From Solibacillus sp. FSL W7-1464 (GTDB taxonomy: Bacteria; Bacillota; Bacilli; Bacillales_A; Planococcaceae), in contig NZ_JBBORC010000001.1 in NCBI RefSeq assembly GCF_038004425.1, positions 287,001-351,000 of the forward strand: a stretch of DNA of 64,000 nt. The letters are read 5' to 3'. The position numbers and the translations under genes are program-made. The notes below the pieces were generated by a model that was not told the DNA's origin, did no database searches, and saw only the letters and a program-made list of their open reading frames with translations. Positions 26,896 to 35,905 of the stretch are shown piece by piece; position 1 is the stretch's first letter; every line of letters starts with the position of its first letter.

Positions 26896-27834
26896 TTATT
26901 GAAGTTCTTTTAATGAAGATAGTGCTTCGATTGCACCGACTTTTTCGCATACTTTTGCTGCAGCACGGTTGGCAAATTCGATAACGGTTATCCATTCATT
27001 GAACGATAGATTTGTATCTTCATATTTACTTAACTGATACAAAACAGCACCGACAAAAGCATCACCGGCGCCGGTAGTATCAATGGGGTTTACGGGAAAT
27101 GCCGGGACGGTTGTAGTTTGCCCGTTTTGAATAAGCATTGTACCGGAAGCACCTTGTGTAATGGCGATTGTCTTATCAGTAAACTGTGTCAGCCATTCGA
27201 TTGCCTGTTTGAAGTTATCCGTCCTTGCGAACAATAACAATTCCTCATCGCTCATTTTTATGAAGTGTGCGGCCTCGACGAAAGGTTCGCATTTTTGAAT
27301 GAAAAGATCAGAATTATGCTTCCATAAGTCGGCACGGTAATTAGGATCGAATGAAATAAAATGATTTTGCATTAGCAACGTTTGCATTAATTGTTCGTAT
27401 GTTTTACTAAAAGGTTCACTTAAAAGGGCAGTGGCTGAGCCGAAATGAATCATATCCATTGCCATAAGCTGCTGCAGATTCACATCTTCGATACACAATA
27501 ATTCATCTGCGCCACGATTGAAAATAAAATCCCGCTCACCATCTTTCTGTCTTGAAACAAAAGCCAAAGTAGTCGCTGCAGAAGGATCCAGTATCAGCTG
27601 ATCTGTATGAACCCCTGTTTGCTCCAGCGTTTGTTTCAAAAAGTGACCAAATACATCATCGCCCACTTTTCCGCAAAAATGTGCCTGTCCTCCCAGCATT
27701 GCGATTGTTGCTGCTACATTTGCTGGAGCACCGCCTGCCTGTTTTTCAAATGTTTTCGCCTCTAAAATGGATACTTCGGTATGAGTTGTAAAAAAATCGA
27801 TGAGCAACTCGCCAATACAAAGAATTTTTTTCAT
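26896..27834 (-). CDS. PfkB-family carbohydrate kinase (fructokinase-like)
   Basis: A 312-residue ribokinase-family sugar kinase. The first signature (GGAPANVAATIAMLGG near residues 34-49) and second signature (DTTGAGDAFVGAVLYQL near 250, with the catalytic Asp) are intact. FDPNYRADLWK is typical of fructokinases and 2-keto-3-deoxygluconate kinases. The substrate cannot be fixed because no sugar transporter or hydrolase is nearby. Of two in-frame ATGs, the one at 27834 has the correct 8-bp spacing from GGAGG; the one at 27840 is too close. Confidence 0.88.
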   Translation of the reverse strand: MKKILCIGELLIDFFTTHTEVSILEAKTFEKQAGGAPANVAATIAMLGGQAHFCGKVGDDVFGHFLKQTLEQTGVHTDQLILDPSAATTLAFVSRQKDGERDFIFNRGADELLCIEDVNLQQLMAMDMIHFGSATALLSEPFSKTYEQLMQTLLMQNHFISFDPNYRADLWKHNSDLFIQKCEPFVEAAHFIKMSDEELLLFARTDNFKQAIEWLTQFTDKTIAITQGASGTMLIQNGQTTTVPAFPVNPIDTTGAGDAFVGAVLYQLSKYEDTNLSFNEWITVIEFANRAAAKVCEKVGAIEALSSLKELQ

Positions 27835-28361
27835 TTCCATTTCCTCCAAATATATGTGTTTCACTAAATATTGGCATAAAATTACTGGAATTAAAAATAT
27901 TTACCCTAATGATTGTAAATTGAGGCGCCTGCTCAATTGTTGGATAGTATTAAATTCCATTCGCTCAACAGGGGCGGGTTGGGACTTCTTTCGGAAAGGG
28001 CATGACCGAGAATAGGACCAAAAGCTAAGAAATTCACGCCCTGTGGCAACGCTTTTGTGACCAACATTGTGTTGGCTTCATACTCTTGGAAAACGTCCCG
28101 AATGGTGATTAATTTTTAATGCTCAGCAAAAAACGCTATTTTTCTCTGAGAGAAGAAAAATAGCGTTTTTGGGTTATGTCCCACCTTTCTGCTTTTTATT
28201 TTTTATGGTGAAGCAGGCTGATCGATTTTTTTGATTGTGCATGCTGTACAAAATTTGGAAAGTGTTAGCCGTATAGTCGTCACTTCAGCCCAATTCAGCT
28301 TTATTGTTTGAACAGTTACGATATATGTAACAAATCACCTAAAGAAAAGGAAGTGTTGAGT
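27835..28361. other. Intergenic region with repeat-like hairpins
   Basis: About 525 bp with no credible gene. The part from about 27920 to 28110 is more GC-rich than its surroundings and includes small hairpins such as CCAAC/GTTGG near 28060. From 28081 it matches the 3' part of the element at 54440-54540. The promoter for the hydantoinase operon should lie between 28200 and 28345, but no clean -35/-10 pair was found. Confidence 0.5.
28081..28170 (+). repeat. Hairpin repeat family 2, copy 1
   Basis: Shares GGAAA..GTCC..GAATGG.gAT.AATTTTTAA.GCTCAGC and a following long hairpin with 54450-54540. The hairpin here is a 17-bp perfect stem (AAAAACGCTATTTTTCT, 28129-28145, with 28154-28170). The C-G pair in AAACGC/GCGTTT replaces the T-A pair in AAATGC/GCATTT of the other copy. 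Confidence 0.75.
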
Positions 28362-30512
28362 ATGATACGTATTGGTGTAGACGTAGGAGGTACTTTTACC
28401 GATTTAATTTTAGTGAATGATGCAACAGATGAATTGTTCGTATACAAAACGCCAAGTACCCTGCATGATCAGTCAAAAGGTGTTATCGAAGGGATTCAGG
28501 AAATTTGTAAGTTAGCAAACATTGCCGTTAGCGATGTGGATTATGTCTTACATGGTACGACGGTTGCGACGAATATTACGATTGAAAACAATGGTGCAAA
28601 AGTAGGGATGCTCACAACACGGAATTATCGTGATATTTTGCATATTGCACGTCATAAAAAACTTGAAAATTTCTCGATTCAGCAACAACTGCCATGGCAA
28701 ACCAACCCCCTTGTCAAGCGACGTCATCGTATCCCTATTACGGAAAAACTCGCTGCACCGAACGGAAATATAAAAACCCCTTTAAATGAGCAAGAAGTTA
28801 TTGATGCGGTTCAGCAATTAAAAGCGGACAATGTAGAATCGATTATTATTTGTTTCTTATTTGCTTTTCTAAATAATGTCCATGAAAAACGTGCCAAGGA
28901 GATCGTGCTGGAACACTGGCCTGAAGTACAGTGCTTTACATCGAGTGAAATTGCTTCACAAATGCGTGAATATGAACGTTTCAGTACAACTGCTATGAAT
29001 GCATATGTCGCGCCAAAAGTGAATTTATACTTGCAAAATCTAGTGTGCTCGCTGGAGCAAATCGGTGTCAAAGGCGAATTGCAAATCATGCAGTCCTCCG
29101 GCGGTATGGCGACAACAACGATGGCATCGGAACGCCCCGTAACCCTTCTGAAATCAGGTCCTGCTGGAGGTGTACTTGCAGCTGCTTGGTGCGGCAAGAT
29201 GGAGAAGGTGCCGAATTTAATAAGTGTAGATATTGGGGGTACCTCTGCCGATATTTCACTAATTCCTGAAAATCAGCCGAAAATCATTAATCCGCGTGAT
29301 TGTGAAGTCAACAGCTATCCTGTATTGGTACCAATGATTGATGTTGAAACAATTGGTGCAGGTGGGGGCTCTGTTGCCTATATCGATGAGGGCGGTGCAT
29401 TCCGAGTGGGCCCGCGAAGTGCTGGAGCCACACCTGGACCTGCCTGTTACGGATTAGGCGGTGATGAGCCATGTGTAACAGATGCCAATGTCGTATTAGG
29501 ACGTCTGGATCCAGAGCAATTTTTGGGGGGCGATAAAACGTTACATGATGAACTAAGTGTTAAAGCCATTGAAGAAAAACTAGGTAAGCCACTTCAAATG
29601 ACAAAGGAAGAAGCGGCACTTGGTATTTTAAAAATCATTAACAACAATATGGCCTTGTCCATTCGTGCCAACTCTGTACGCAAAGGGATTGACCCGCGTG
29701 AATACGCAGTGTTGGCTGCTGGAGGTGCAGGGCCGCTGCATTCGGTTTCTCTAGCAGAAACAATTGGTTCTAATCTGGTTGTTGTCCCGAATTTTCCTGG
29801 AATTACTGCAGCAACAGGTCTGCTGGCAGGTGATATTAAATACGACTTTATTCAATCACATGTAAAAAAACTTTCGGTGACAGATGCAAGCCTTGCTGAG
29901 TCAATTGATCAAACATTACAAAAAGTAGTGAATGGTGCGATCACTCAATTAACAGCGGATGGTATTACAACGGATAATATTGTGTTAGAGCGAATTGCCG
30001 AATGTCGTTATGCTGGACAAGGCTTTGAATTGCGCGTTGCGATTCCTGACGGATCAGTTACACCTGAAAGTATACAAGAAATTGCGAATGCCTTTCATGA
30101 AGCGCATCATATCGAATACGGGCATAGCTTCCCGACCAATGAAGTGGAACTTATTACACTTCGAGTGATTGCGACAGGAAAAACACCGGAACTGGTGATG
30201 CCTTCATTAGAAAAGGGAGGACGTACAAATCCTGAGGATGCCATTTTATATGAACGTAGCACAACATTTGAAGTAAACGGCATTGTCGATACGTATCCAA
30301 CGCCACGTTATGCGCGCGAGAAACTATTAGCTTATGACATCGTAGAAGGACCGGCCATTATTGTGCAACGCGATTCCACAACACTTATTCCACCTCATTG
30401 GCATGTGGCGATTTCTGAAAAGGGCACATTATTTGCTAAACCTAAAATAACAACAGGTGGTGCTGCTGTAGATGTACAACATTACTTTGAGAAAGCAGGT
30501 GTATCTGTATGA
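28362..30512 (+). CDS. hyuA: Hydantoinase/oxoprolinase family protein, subunit A (N-methylhydantoinase A type)
   Basis: A 716-residue ASKHA-fold ATP-dependent amidohydrolase subunit. The N-terminus IRIGVDVGGTFTDLILV and the internal SVDIGGTSADISLI are phosphate loops of the family; HGTTVATNITIENNGAKVG is also typical. With HyuB it opens a cyclic amide (hydantoin, N-methylhydantoin or 5-oxoproline). The frame opens at 28308, but AAAGGAAG before ATG 28362 and the family start MIRIGVDVGGT set this start. It overlaps hyuB by 4 bp. Which cyclic amide is used cannot be read from the sequence. Confidence 0.88.
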   Translation: MIRIGVDVGGTFTDLILVNDATDELFVYKTPSTLHDQSKGVIEGIQEICKLANIAVSDVDYVLHGTTVATNITIENNGAKVGMLTTRNYRDILHIARHKKLENFSIQQQLPWQTNPLVKRRHRIPITEKLAAPNGNIKTPLNEQEVIDAVQQLKADNVESIIICFLFAFLNNVHEKRAKEIVLEHWPEVQCFTSSEIASQMREYERFSTTAMNAYVAPKVNLYLQNLVCSLEQIGVKGELQIMQSSGGMATTTMASERPVTLLKSGPAGGVLAAAWCGKMEKVPNLISVDIGGTSADISLIPENQPKIINPRDCEVNSYPVLVPMIDVETIGAGGGSVAYIDEGGAFRVGPRSAGATPGPACYGLGGDEPCVTDANVVLGRLDPEQFLGGDKTLHDELSVKAIEEKLGKPLQMTKEEAALGILKIINNNMALSIRANSVRKGIDPREYAVLAAGGAGPLHSVSLAETIGSNLVVVPNFPGITAATGLLAGDIKYDFIQSHVKKLSVTDASLAESIDQTLQKVVNGAITQLTADGITTDNIVLERIAECRYAGQGFELRVAIPDGSVTPESIQEIANAFHEAHHIEYGHSFPTNEVELITLRVIATGKTPELVMPSLEKGGRTNPEDAILYERSTTFEVNGIVDTYPTPRYAREKLLAYDIVEGPAIIVQRDSTTLIPPHWHVAISEKGTLFAKPKITTGGAAVDVQHYFEKAGVSV

Positions 30513-32284
30513 TAAAACAAAAAACGATGGATCCGATTACCCTTCAAGTTATTGGTGGTGCTTTAACGACGATTGCAAAAGAAATGTCGCATTTAATGCA
30601 ACGTATGGCGTATTCTTCCCTAATTAGAGAATCAGAAGACTTGGGCGCAGGGGTGTTTGCAAAGAATGGAGATACGTATGCAGAAGCAGACTCTACGCCG
30701 ATGCAACTAGGTTGTTTACCTGGCTATATCCGAGGATTCCAGCAAATTCTCGGCGATAATCAACATCCCGGGGATATTATTTGGAACAATGACCCGTATG
30801 CTGGGGCTTCACATGCCCCGGACATCTCACTTACAATGCCGATTTTCTATGATGATGAATTAGTCGGCTATGCTGGGACAACAGCCCATCATTTAGACAT
30901 TGGTGGTGCGCAGCCTGGACTGATTGTTGATGTGCCGGATATGTATGCGGAAGGCTTAATTTTAAATGGCATGAAGTTTTACGATCGTGGAGTTCGCAAC
31001 GAAGTGTTAATAGATGTCATTCGGCAAAAAAGCCGAATGCCAAACGAAGTAATCGGTGATTTAGAAGCCCAGGTAGCAGCGTGTCGATTAGGCGCAAAAC
31101 GTTTCACTGAATTAATGGACAAATATGGTAAGGATACTGTCCTCATCGCTTGTGAAGAACTACTGAACTATTCGGAACGTATGATGCGTAAAGAAATTGC
31201 TAAAATGCCGGACGGGGTATACGAGGCAGAATCATGGCTGGATAATGATGGTCGGAACTTAGATCAACGCCTTCGTGTTCATGTTCAGGTTACGAAAATA
31301 GGGGACGAAATTGAAGTAGATGTATCGAAGTCAGCGGACCAAGTATCGACCGCATTTAACGTGGCTTTCTCAGGGGCTCTCTGTGTAAGTGTTTATAGTG
31401 TTGTCCGTTCGATATTCCTGGACACTTATACACACGAATCATTTGTCCCTGCGAACCAAGGTGTATTCCGCCCGATTAAAGTAAAGGCTCGTAAAGGATC
31501 GATTTTTAATCCGAATCGTCCTGCCGCCACTTTTAGTCGTGCTAATCAAGTAAATACGGTGGCAGACCTTATTATTAAAGCTTTAGCACCCATTTTACCG
31601 GAACAAGTATGTGCAGGAAGTTCAGCCAATATTCAATTTGCCTCGTATTCAGGTTTAGATGAAGATAATGATTACTGGGTGTATATCGAAGTGAACGAAG
31701 GTTCCTACGGTGGTCGCCCAACCAGCGATGGCATGGATGCAATGGATTTTAGTTCCTGGAATACACGGAATAACCCAATTGAAGATTTGGACATGCATGT
31801 ACCGATTGTTTGCGAACAATATGAACTTCGTGAAGATACAGGGGGTGCAGGTAAATACCGCGGCGGCTTAGGTATTGTTCGCTGGAACCGCTTTTTACAA
31901 GATGGATTTATGACGATGGAAGGCGATAAACATACGGTCAAACCATGGGGCTTTAAAGGGGGGCTTAGCGGTGAAAGTGCGCAACTTATTAAAAATCCGG
32001 ATACAAACCCTGAACAGTTACCATCAAAATTAAATGGCTATCGCTTTGGAAAAGATGAATCAATTCAAATTTTTGTTCCTTCCTCCGGTGGTTATGGTGA
32101 CCCATTAGAACGCCCCATGGATAAAGTATTTGAAGATGTTTTAGATGGTTTTATAACTGTAAAAACCGCTTATCGTGATTACGGTGTCATTATTGAAAAT
32201 GATGAGTTGCAAACAGAGGAAACGATGAAAAACCGTGAACAATTGCGTGCGACACGCAGTGCATTACCATTGTACTCAGAATAA
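30509..32284 (+). CDS. hyuB: Hydantoinase B/oxoprolinase family protein, subunit B
   Basis: A 591-residue partner of HyuA. Family segments include DPITLQVIGGALTTIAKEMSHLMQRMAYSSLIRESEDLGAGVF at the start (the usual HyuB opening), the NDPYAGASHAPDI loop, and the C-terminal GGAGKYRGGLGIVR and PSSGGYGDPLERP motifs. It starts inside the hyuA stop (ATGA), so the two subunits are made together. Length is normal. The reaction is inferred from the family: ATP-driven hydrolysis of a cyclic amide. Confidence 0.9.
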   Translation: MIKQKTMDPITLQVIGGALTTIAKEMSHLMQRMAYSSLIRESEDLGAGVFAKNGDTYAEADSTPMQLGCLPGYIRGFQQILGDNQHPGDIIWNNDPYAGASHAPDISLTMPIFYDDELVGYAGTTAHHLDIGGAQPGLIVDVPDMYAEGLILNGMKFYDRGVRNEVLIDVIRQKSRMPNEVIGDLEAQVAACRLGAKRFTELMDKYGKDTVLIACEELLNYSERMMRKEIAKMPDGVYEAESWLDNDGRNLDQRLRVHVQVTKIGDEIEVDVSKSADQVSTAFNVAFSGALCVSVYSVVRSIFLDTYTHESFVPANQGVFRPIKVKARKGSIFNPNRPAATFSRANQVNTVADLIIKALAPILPEQVCAGSSANIQFASYSGLDEDNDYWVYIEVNEGSYGGRPTSDGMDAMDFSSWNTRNNPIEDLDMHVPIVCEQYELREDTGGAGKYRGGLGIVRWNRFLQDGFMTMEGDKHTVKPWGFKGGLSGESAQLIKNPDTNPEQLPSKLNGYRFGKDESIQIFVPSSGGYGDPLERPMDKVFEDVLDGFITVKTAYRDYGVIIENDELQTEETMKNREQLRATRSALPLYSE

Positions 32285-32361
32285 CCATATTGAAATTATA
32301 GGCGTCGATGACAGACGTCTATAATCTTTTATCTTTTCTACTTAAAAGGGAGGAATCTAGT

Positions 32362-33837
32362 ATGGAAAAACATAAGGATTATTTAAAATCCCCTGATTTA
32401 TTGCCAACGTCTATCGAAAAACGGACGATCGGTTCGTTCGGTTTTGTAATTGTGTGGATTGGTATGGCAGTTGTATTAGCTGCCTTTACACTTGGAGGGG
32501 CAGGTATCCAACAGCTACCATTAGGGATGGTCATTTTGGCAACAGCAGTCGGTTCCGTGTTACTCGGTATTTTAATGACATTAACGGGTGATATCGGGGT
32601 GGAGCATGGTTTATCCTTCCCTGTTTATATGCGAGCACCATTTGGAACAGTTGGCACCCATATTCCTTCTATTTTACGAGGTTTTGTAGCGGCTGGTTGG
32701 TTTGGGGTAAATAGTTATTTCGGAGCACTTGCGATGAACTCCATTTTATATACGCTAACAGGCTTTGATAGTTGGGAGCTATGTTTTGGTTTATTTGTCA
32801 TTGCCCAATTGATTAATACTGCCATTGGTATTAAAGCAATCGAGCGATTCGCCGATTTAGCCGCCCCGATTATTATTTTGATTTCAGGTTGGATGTACAT
32901 TACATTATCGGATCAAGCTGTTTCTACAGGAAAGGATATCTGGTCTTGGGTTGAAAGCCCTGCAACGGGTACGGTCGCTTTTACAGCATTTATCGTCGTT
33001 GTAATGGGGAATATGGGTTTTTGGAGCGCGCTTGCTGCGGATATGCCCACAATTTCTCGTTTTATTAAAGCCCCTGCGCATAATAAAAATTGGTTTAAAC
33101 GTAACAAAAATGCTATTCTCGGCAATATTGTGGCCTACCCGATAACACAGATGTTTATGGTCGCGATCGGTGCGGTTTCTTATATTGCATTGGGCAATGC
33201 TGATCCAATCGCTGCAATTCAACAATCCGCAAACGGTCTCATTTTAGGGGTATTATTAATGATGATTATTTTGGCACAGTGGTCAACAAACACTACCGCT
33301 AATTTAACGCCTGCAGCTACTATATTTTCCAATATCGGTGGTCCGCGTATGCCGTTTTGGCTCGGAGTAATTGTTGCTGGTATTGTTGGGGTCGTCATTC
33401 AACCGTGGAATTTGTTTGAATTCATTAACAGCACATTACTTTATATCGGCGCTGTATTATCGGGGATTGTCGGTATATTAATCGCAGACTATTATTTCAT
33501 TCGAAAACGTCGCGTAAATGTTAAAGATTTATATGAACTAGATGGACAATATCACTATAAAAATGGTGTGAACTACGCTGGATTTATTGCTTGGCTTGTT
33601 GGGGCTATCTGCGCCATTATTTTCATGAACTATTCCTTTATTGTAGGATTATTCGTAAGTGGCGCAAGCTATTTCGTATTAGCGAAGTTCTGGTGGTTTA
33701 AAGTGTATAAACAAAAAGAAATTGAAAATCCAAGCGATGATTTATATTTAGGCATTTCAGTTGGACGTAGTTGGGAAATTCCATCGCAGGCTCCGCCTAT
33801 TGACGTGGAGGACACGGTGCTGGAGTGGCGCCAATAA
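32362..33837 (+). CDS. NCS1-family permease (cytosine/allantoin/hydantoin type)
   Basis: A 491-residue, 12-helix nucleobase:cation symporter-1. The family pattern is visible in GSFGFVIVWIGMAVVLAAFTLGG near the N-terminus, the GTVGTHIPSILRGFVAAGWFGVNSYFGALA substrate-site helix, and QWSTNTTANLTPAATIFSNI in helix 8. NCS1 members carry cytosine, purines, allantoin or hydantoins (Mhp1). Placement after hyuAB argues for a hydantoin- or purine-derived substrate. GGGAGGA before ATG 32362 selects the start. Confidence 0.88.
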   Translation: MEKHKDYLKSPDLLPTSIEKRTIGSFGFVIVWIGMAVVLAAFTLGGAGIQQLPLGMVILATAVGSVLLGILMTLTGDIGVEHGLSFPVYMRAPFGTVGTHIPSILRGFVAAGWFGVNSYFGALAMNSILYTLTGFDSWELCFGLFVIAQLINTAIGIKAIERFADLAAPIIILISGWMYITLSDQAVSTGKDIWSWVESPATGTVAFTAFIVVVMGNMGFWSALAADMPTISRFIKAPAHNKNWFKRNKNAILGNIVAYPITQMFMVAIGAVSYIALGNADPIAAIQQSANGLILGVLLMMIILAQWSTNTTANLTPAATIFSNIGGPRMPFWLGVIVAGIVGVVIQPWNLFEFINSTLLYIGAVLSGIVGILIADYYFIRKRRVNVKDLYELDGQYHYKNGVNYAGFIAWLVGAICAIIFMNYSFIVGLFVSGASYFVLAKFWWFKVYKQKEIENPSDDLYLGISVGRSWEIPSQAPPIDVEDTVLEWRQ

Positions 33838-34175
33838 GGAAGGATCTAAATGATACAGCATTTAATCAGGAAAGCATTTTTTATTATTACGTCAAAAGCA
33901 TTGAAGGTCGTATATAAAGTGAATCTGTCCTATGTAAAACCGGCGAATTATTGTGAATGCGCCGGTTTTTGTGTTTTCTTCGACATAACATGAAAAAAGT
34001 AGGAATAACCGCAGGAAGTGTAAAGAGGTGCATTTCATATTATCAGTTAACATATTTAATAAAGGAATCCCAATTCGCTAATTACATATTCATGTCAGTA
34101 AAAAAATAGAGGCCGTTTGTATTTGAATATATTTTTTAATACAATATGTAAAATTTTATTCGGAGGGGATGCTGG
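33838..34175. other. Intergenic region between the permease and pucR-like genes
   Basis: Holds the terminator at 33936-33969 and an AT-rich promoter region for the regulator gene. A 47-codon frame from 33850 with a ribosome-like site runs through the terminator and is not accepted as a gene. Confidence 0.6.
33936..33969 (+). terminator. Terminator after the NCS1 permease
   Basis: A 10-bp GC-rich stem (AAAACCGGCG/CGCCGGTTTT) followed by TTTGTGTTTTC ends the hyuAB-permease unit. Confidence 0.85.
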
Positions 34176-35816
34176 ATGCTAACGGTTAAAGAATTATTAT
34201 ATTTACCTCAAATGAATGAAGCAAAATTAATTGCAGGTGAGCATGGTGTTGATCGTATTATTAAATGGACACACATCATTGACCATGAAGAAGTTGGCTA
34301 CTTTTTGGAAGGTGGCGAATTATTGTTTACTTGCGGACAAATTTGGCCTGAGCATAGCTTACCTTTACTGCAATCGATTATTGCCAATCGGGCATCTGGA
34401 ATTGTTTTTGCTACCGGACGTTATTTGAAACAAGTACCCGAGGAAGTCATCAAATTTTCAAACACCTATAACCTACCGATTATTGAAATGCCTTTCCATG
34501 TCTATTTTGTACAGTTAATTAAGTTGATTCACCAAGCGATCATTCAGAACCAATTAACAAAAGCACAAAAACTTCAGCACATATCGAAGACATTGGTACA
34601 TACGATGTCTACTGCAAATGATATTGGCGAGCTATTAACGTATGCAGCAGAAGAATTCCGTAACCCGTTACTTTTTACATCCAATACAAATGTATTAGAG
34701 GCAAGTCACTTTCCAAAAGACCAAGTTTTATATGCCTCTTCCATGAAAACGAAACTGTTGCAGCGTATTCAGGGGATAGACAACCCTTTCCAGCACTTCG
34801 CCCACGGTAAAAATATGTTGGATCAAGCATATTTTAGCCTGCAGATTGGTAACTTACCGCCACTTTACGGCTTACCAATCAAAAACTCTTCCCATTACTT
34901 CGGTACGCTCTGGATGTTTGATATCTCACAAAAAGGGATTCATGCTTATTTGTCTGTACTTGAAAGTATCGTAGATGTCGTTATAGATTTATCCTTCGCA
35001 AAACTCGAGCAACAACTCATTCATCAGCAAGAATGCACACAAATTTTCCAAATGATTCTCTCACAGCACGAGCTTTTACCACTCATCGTTCCGAAAAAAC
35101 TTGAAAAATTAAATATTAAGTACCACTCCAAATGGATTGCGATGATCATTCAAGGACAGCAGCAAAATTCGCTTGCGATGAAGCAACACGCCTTGCACTG
35201 GTTATCTCAAACGCCTCACATATGCGGGCTAATCGATATTATTGATCAGAATCTAGTTTTTCTTCTAAGTTATGATGATGAGGAACAATTTAATGAGGAA
35301 ATCAAGATAATTCAAAATCAGCTTTCATCCGGTTATTTAAGACCGGTATTTTTAGGCACCATTGTAGAATCTGTTACAGATATTATTAAAAGTTATGAGC
35401 AAGCAAAAATTTTGGAGACATTTATTCCGTCAGAGCATACGCCTAAACAAATTTATTTTGCCAACAACTATTTAAAGGAAATTTTGCTGTTCGGTACATT
35501 TGACTATGAACGGGCGAGCGCATTGCGAGGCAGTATACTTCCTAAAGAAATTCTTCAAGATGAAGTATTGATTGAAACACTGAGTACACTCGTAAAAAAC
35601 GAATATAATCGTGAATATACAGCGAAGCAACTGTTCATACACCGAAATACGCTGCGCTATCGTCTACTCAAAATTGAAGAGATTTTAAAGGACAGTCTAT
35701 CGTCCCTCATCTGTCAATTTTGGCTGAAAGTTGCCTTTGAAATCGAACATGTCGCAAATGTTAGAAGTAATTGTGCACCAAGTACAAAAACAGAGCTGAT
35801 TGAGCAAAATAGTTAA
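34176..35816 (+). CDS. PucR-family transcriptional regulator
   Basis: A 546-residue regulator. The N-terminal PucR domain (LTVKELLYLPQMNEAKLIAGEHGVDRIIKWTHIID, with GELLFTCGQIW) covers about 1-125, a GGDEF-like central region follows, and the C-terminal HTH (YNREYTAKQLFIHRNTLRYRLLKIEEIL, about 476-503) is the PucR_C helix-turn-helix. In B. subtilis PucR controls purine catabolism. Here it sits inside the hyuAB/permease/M20/SolA cluster and probably controls it. A GGAGGGG site 7 bp before ATG supports the start. Confidence 0.88.
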   Translation: MLTVKELLYLPQMNEAKLIAGEHGVDRIIKWTHIIDHEEVGYFLEGGELLFTCGQIWPEHSLPLLQSIIANRASGIVFATGRYLKQVPEEVIKFSNTYNLPIIEMPFHVYFVQLIKLIHQAIIQNQLTKAQKLQHISKTLVHTMSTANDIGELLTYAAEEFRNPLLFTSNTNVLEASHFPKDQVLYASSMKTKLLQRIQGIDNPFQHFAHGKNMLDQAYFSLQIGNLPPLYGLPIKNSSHYFGTLWMFDISQKGIHAYLSVLESIVDVVIDLSFAKLEQQLIHQQECTQIFQMILSQHELLPLIVPKKLEKLNIKYHSKWIAMIIQGQQQNSLAMKQHALHWLSQTPHICGLIDIIDQNLVFLLSYDDEEQFNEEIKIIQNQLSSGYLRPVFLGTIVESVTDIIKSYEQAKILETFIPSEHTPKQIYFANNYLKEILLFGTFDYERASALRGSILPKEILQDEVLIETLSTLVKNEYNREYTAKQLFIHRNTLRYRLLKIEEILKDSLSSLICQFWLKVAFEIEHVANVRSNCAPSTKTELIEQNS

Positions 35817-35870
35817 CACTGACAGCCAATAGTTCCTCCGCCTGTTCTAAATTATACTTTTTTTAACAAG

Positions 35871-35878
35871 TTGGTTAA
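35871..35878 (+). promoter_or_regulatory. PucR-box-like sequence
   Basis: TTGGTTAA lies 28 bp before the M20 hydrolase start. It equals the core of the B. subtilis PucR box (WWWCNTTGGTTAA), although the upstream C is A here. It is also inside a short dyad (GTTGG/CCAAC). Confidence 0.4.
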
Positions 35879-35905
35879 CACCCAACTAAAAAAGGAGGAA
35901 CTCTA

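Noticed and set aside
33850-33993. 47-codon frame after the NCS1 permease with a GGAAGGA site
   Set aside because: The frame runs through a GC-rich intrinsic terminator, and its tail follows the hairpin sequence; chance is more likely.
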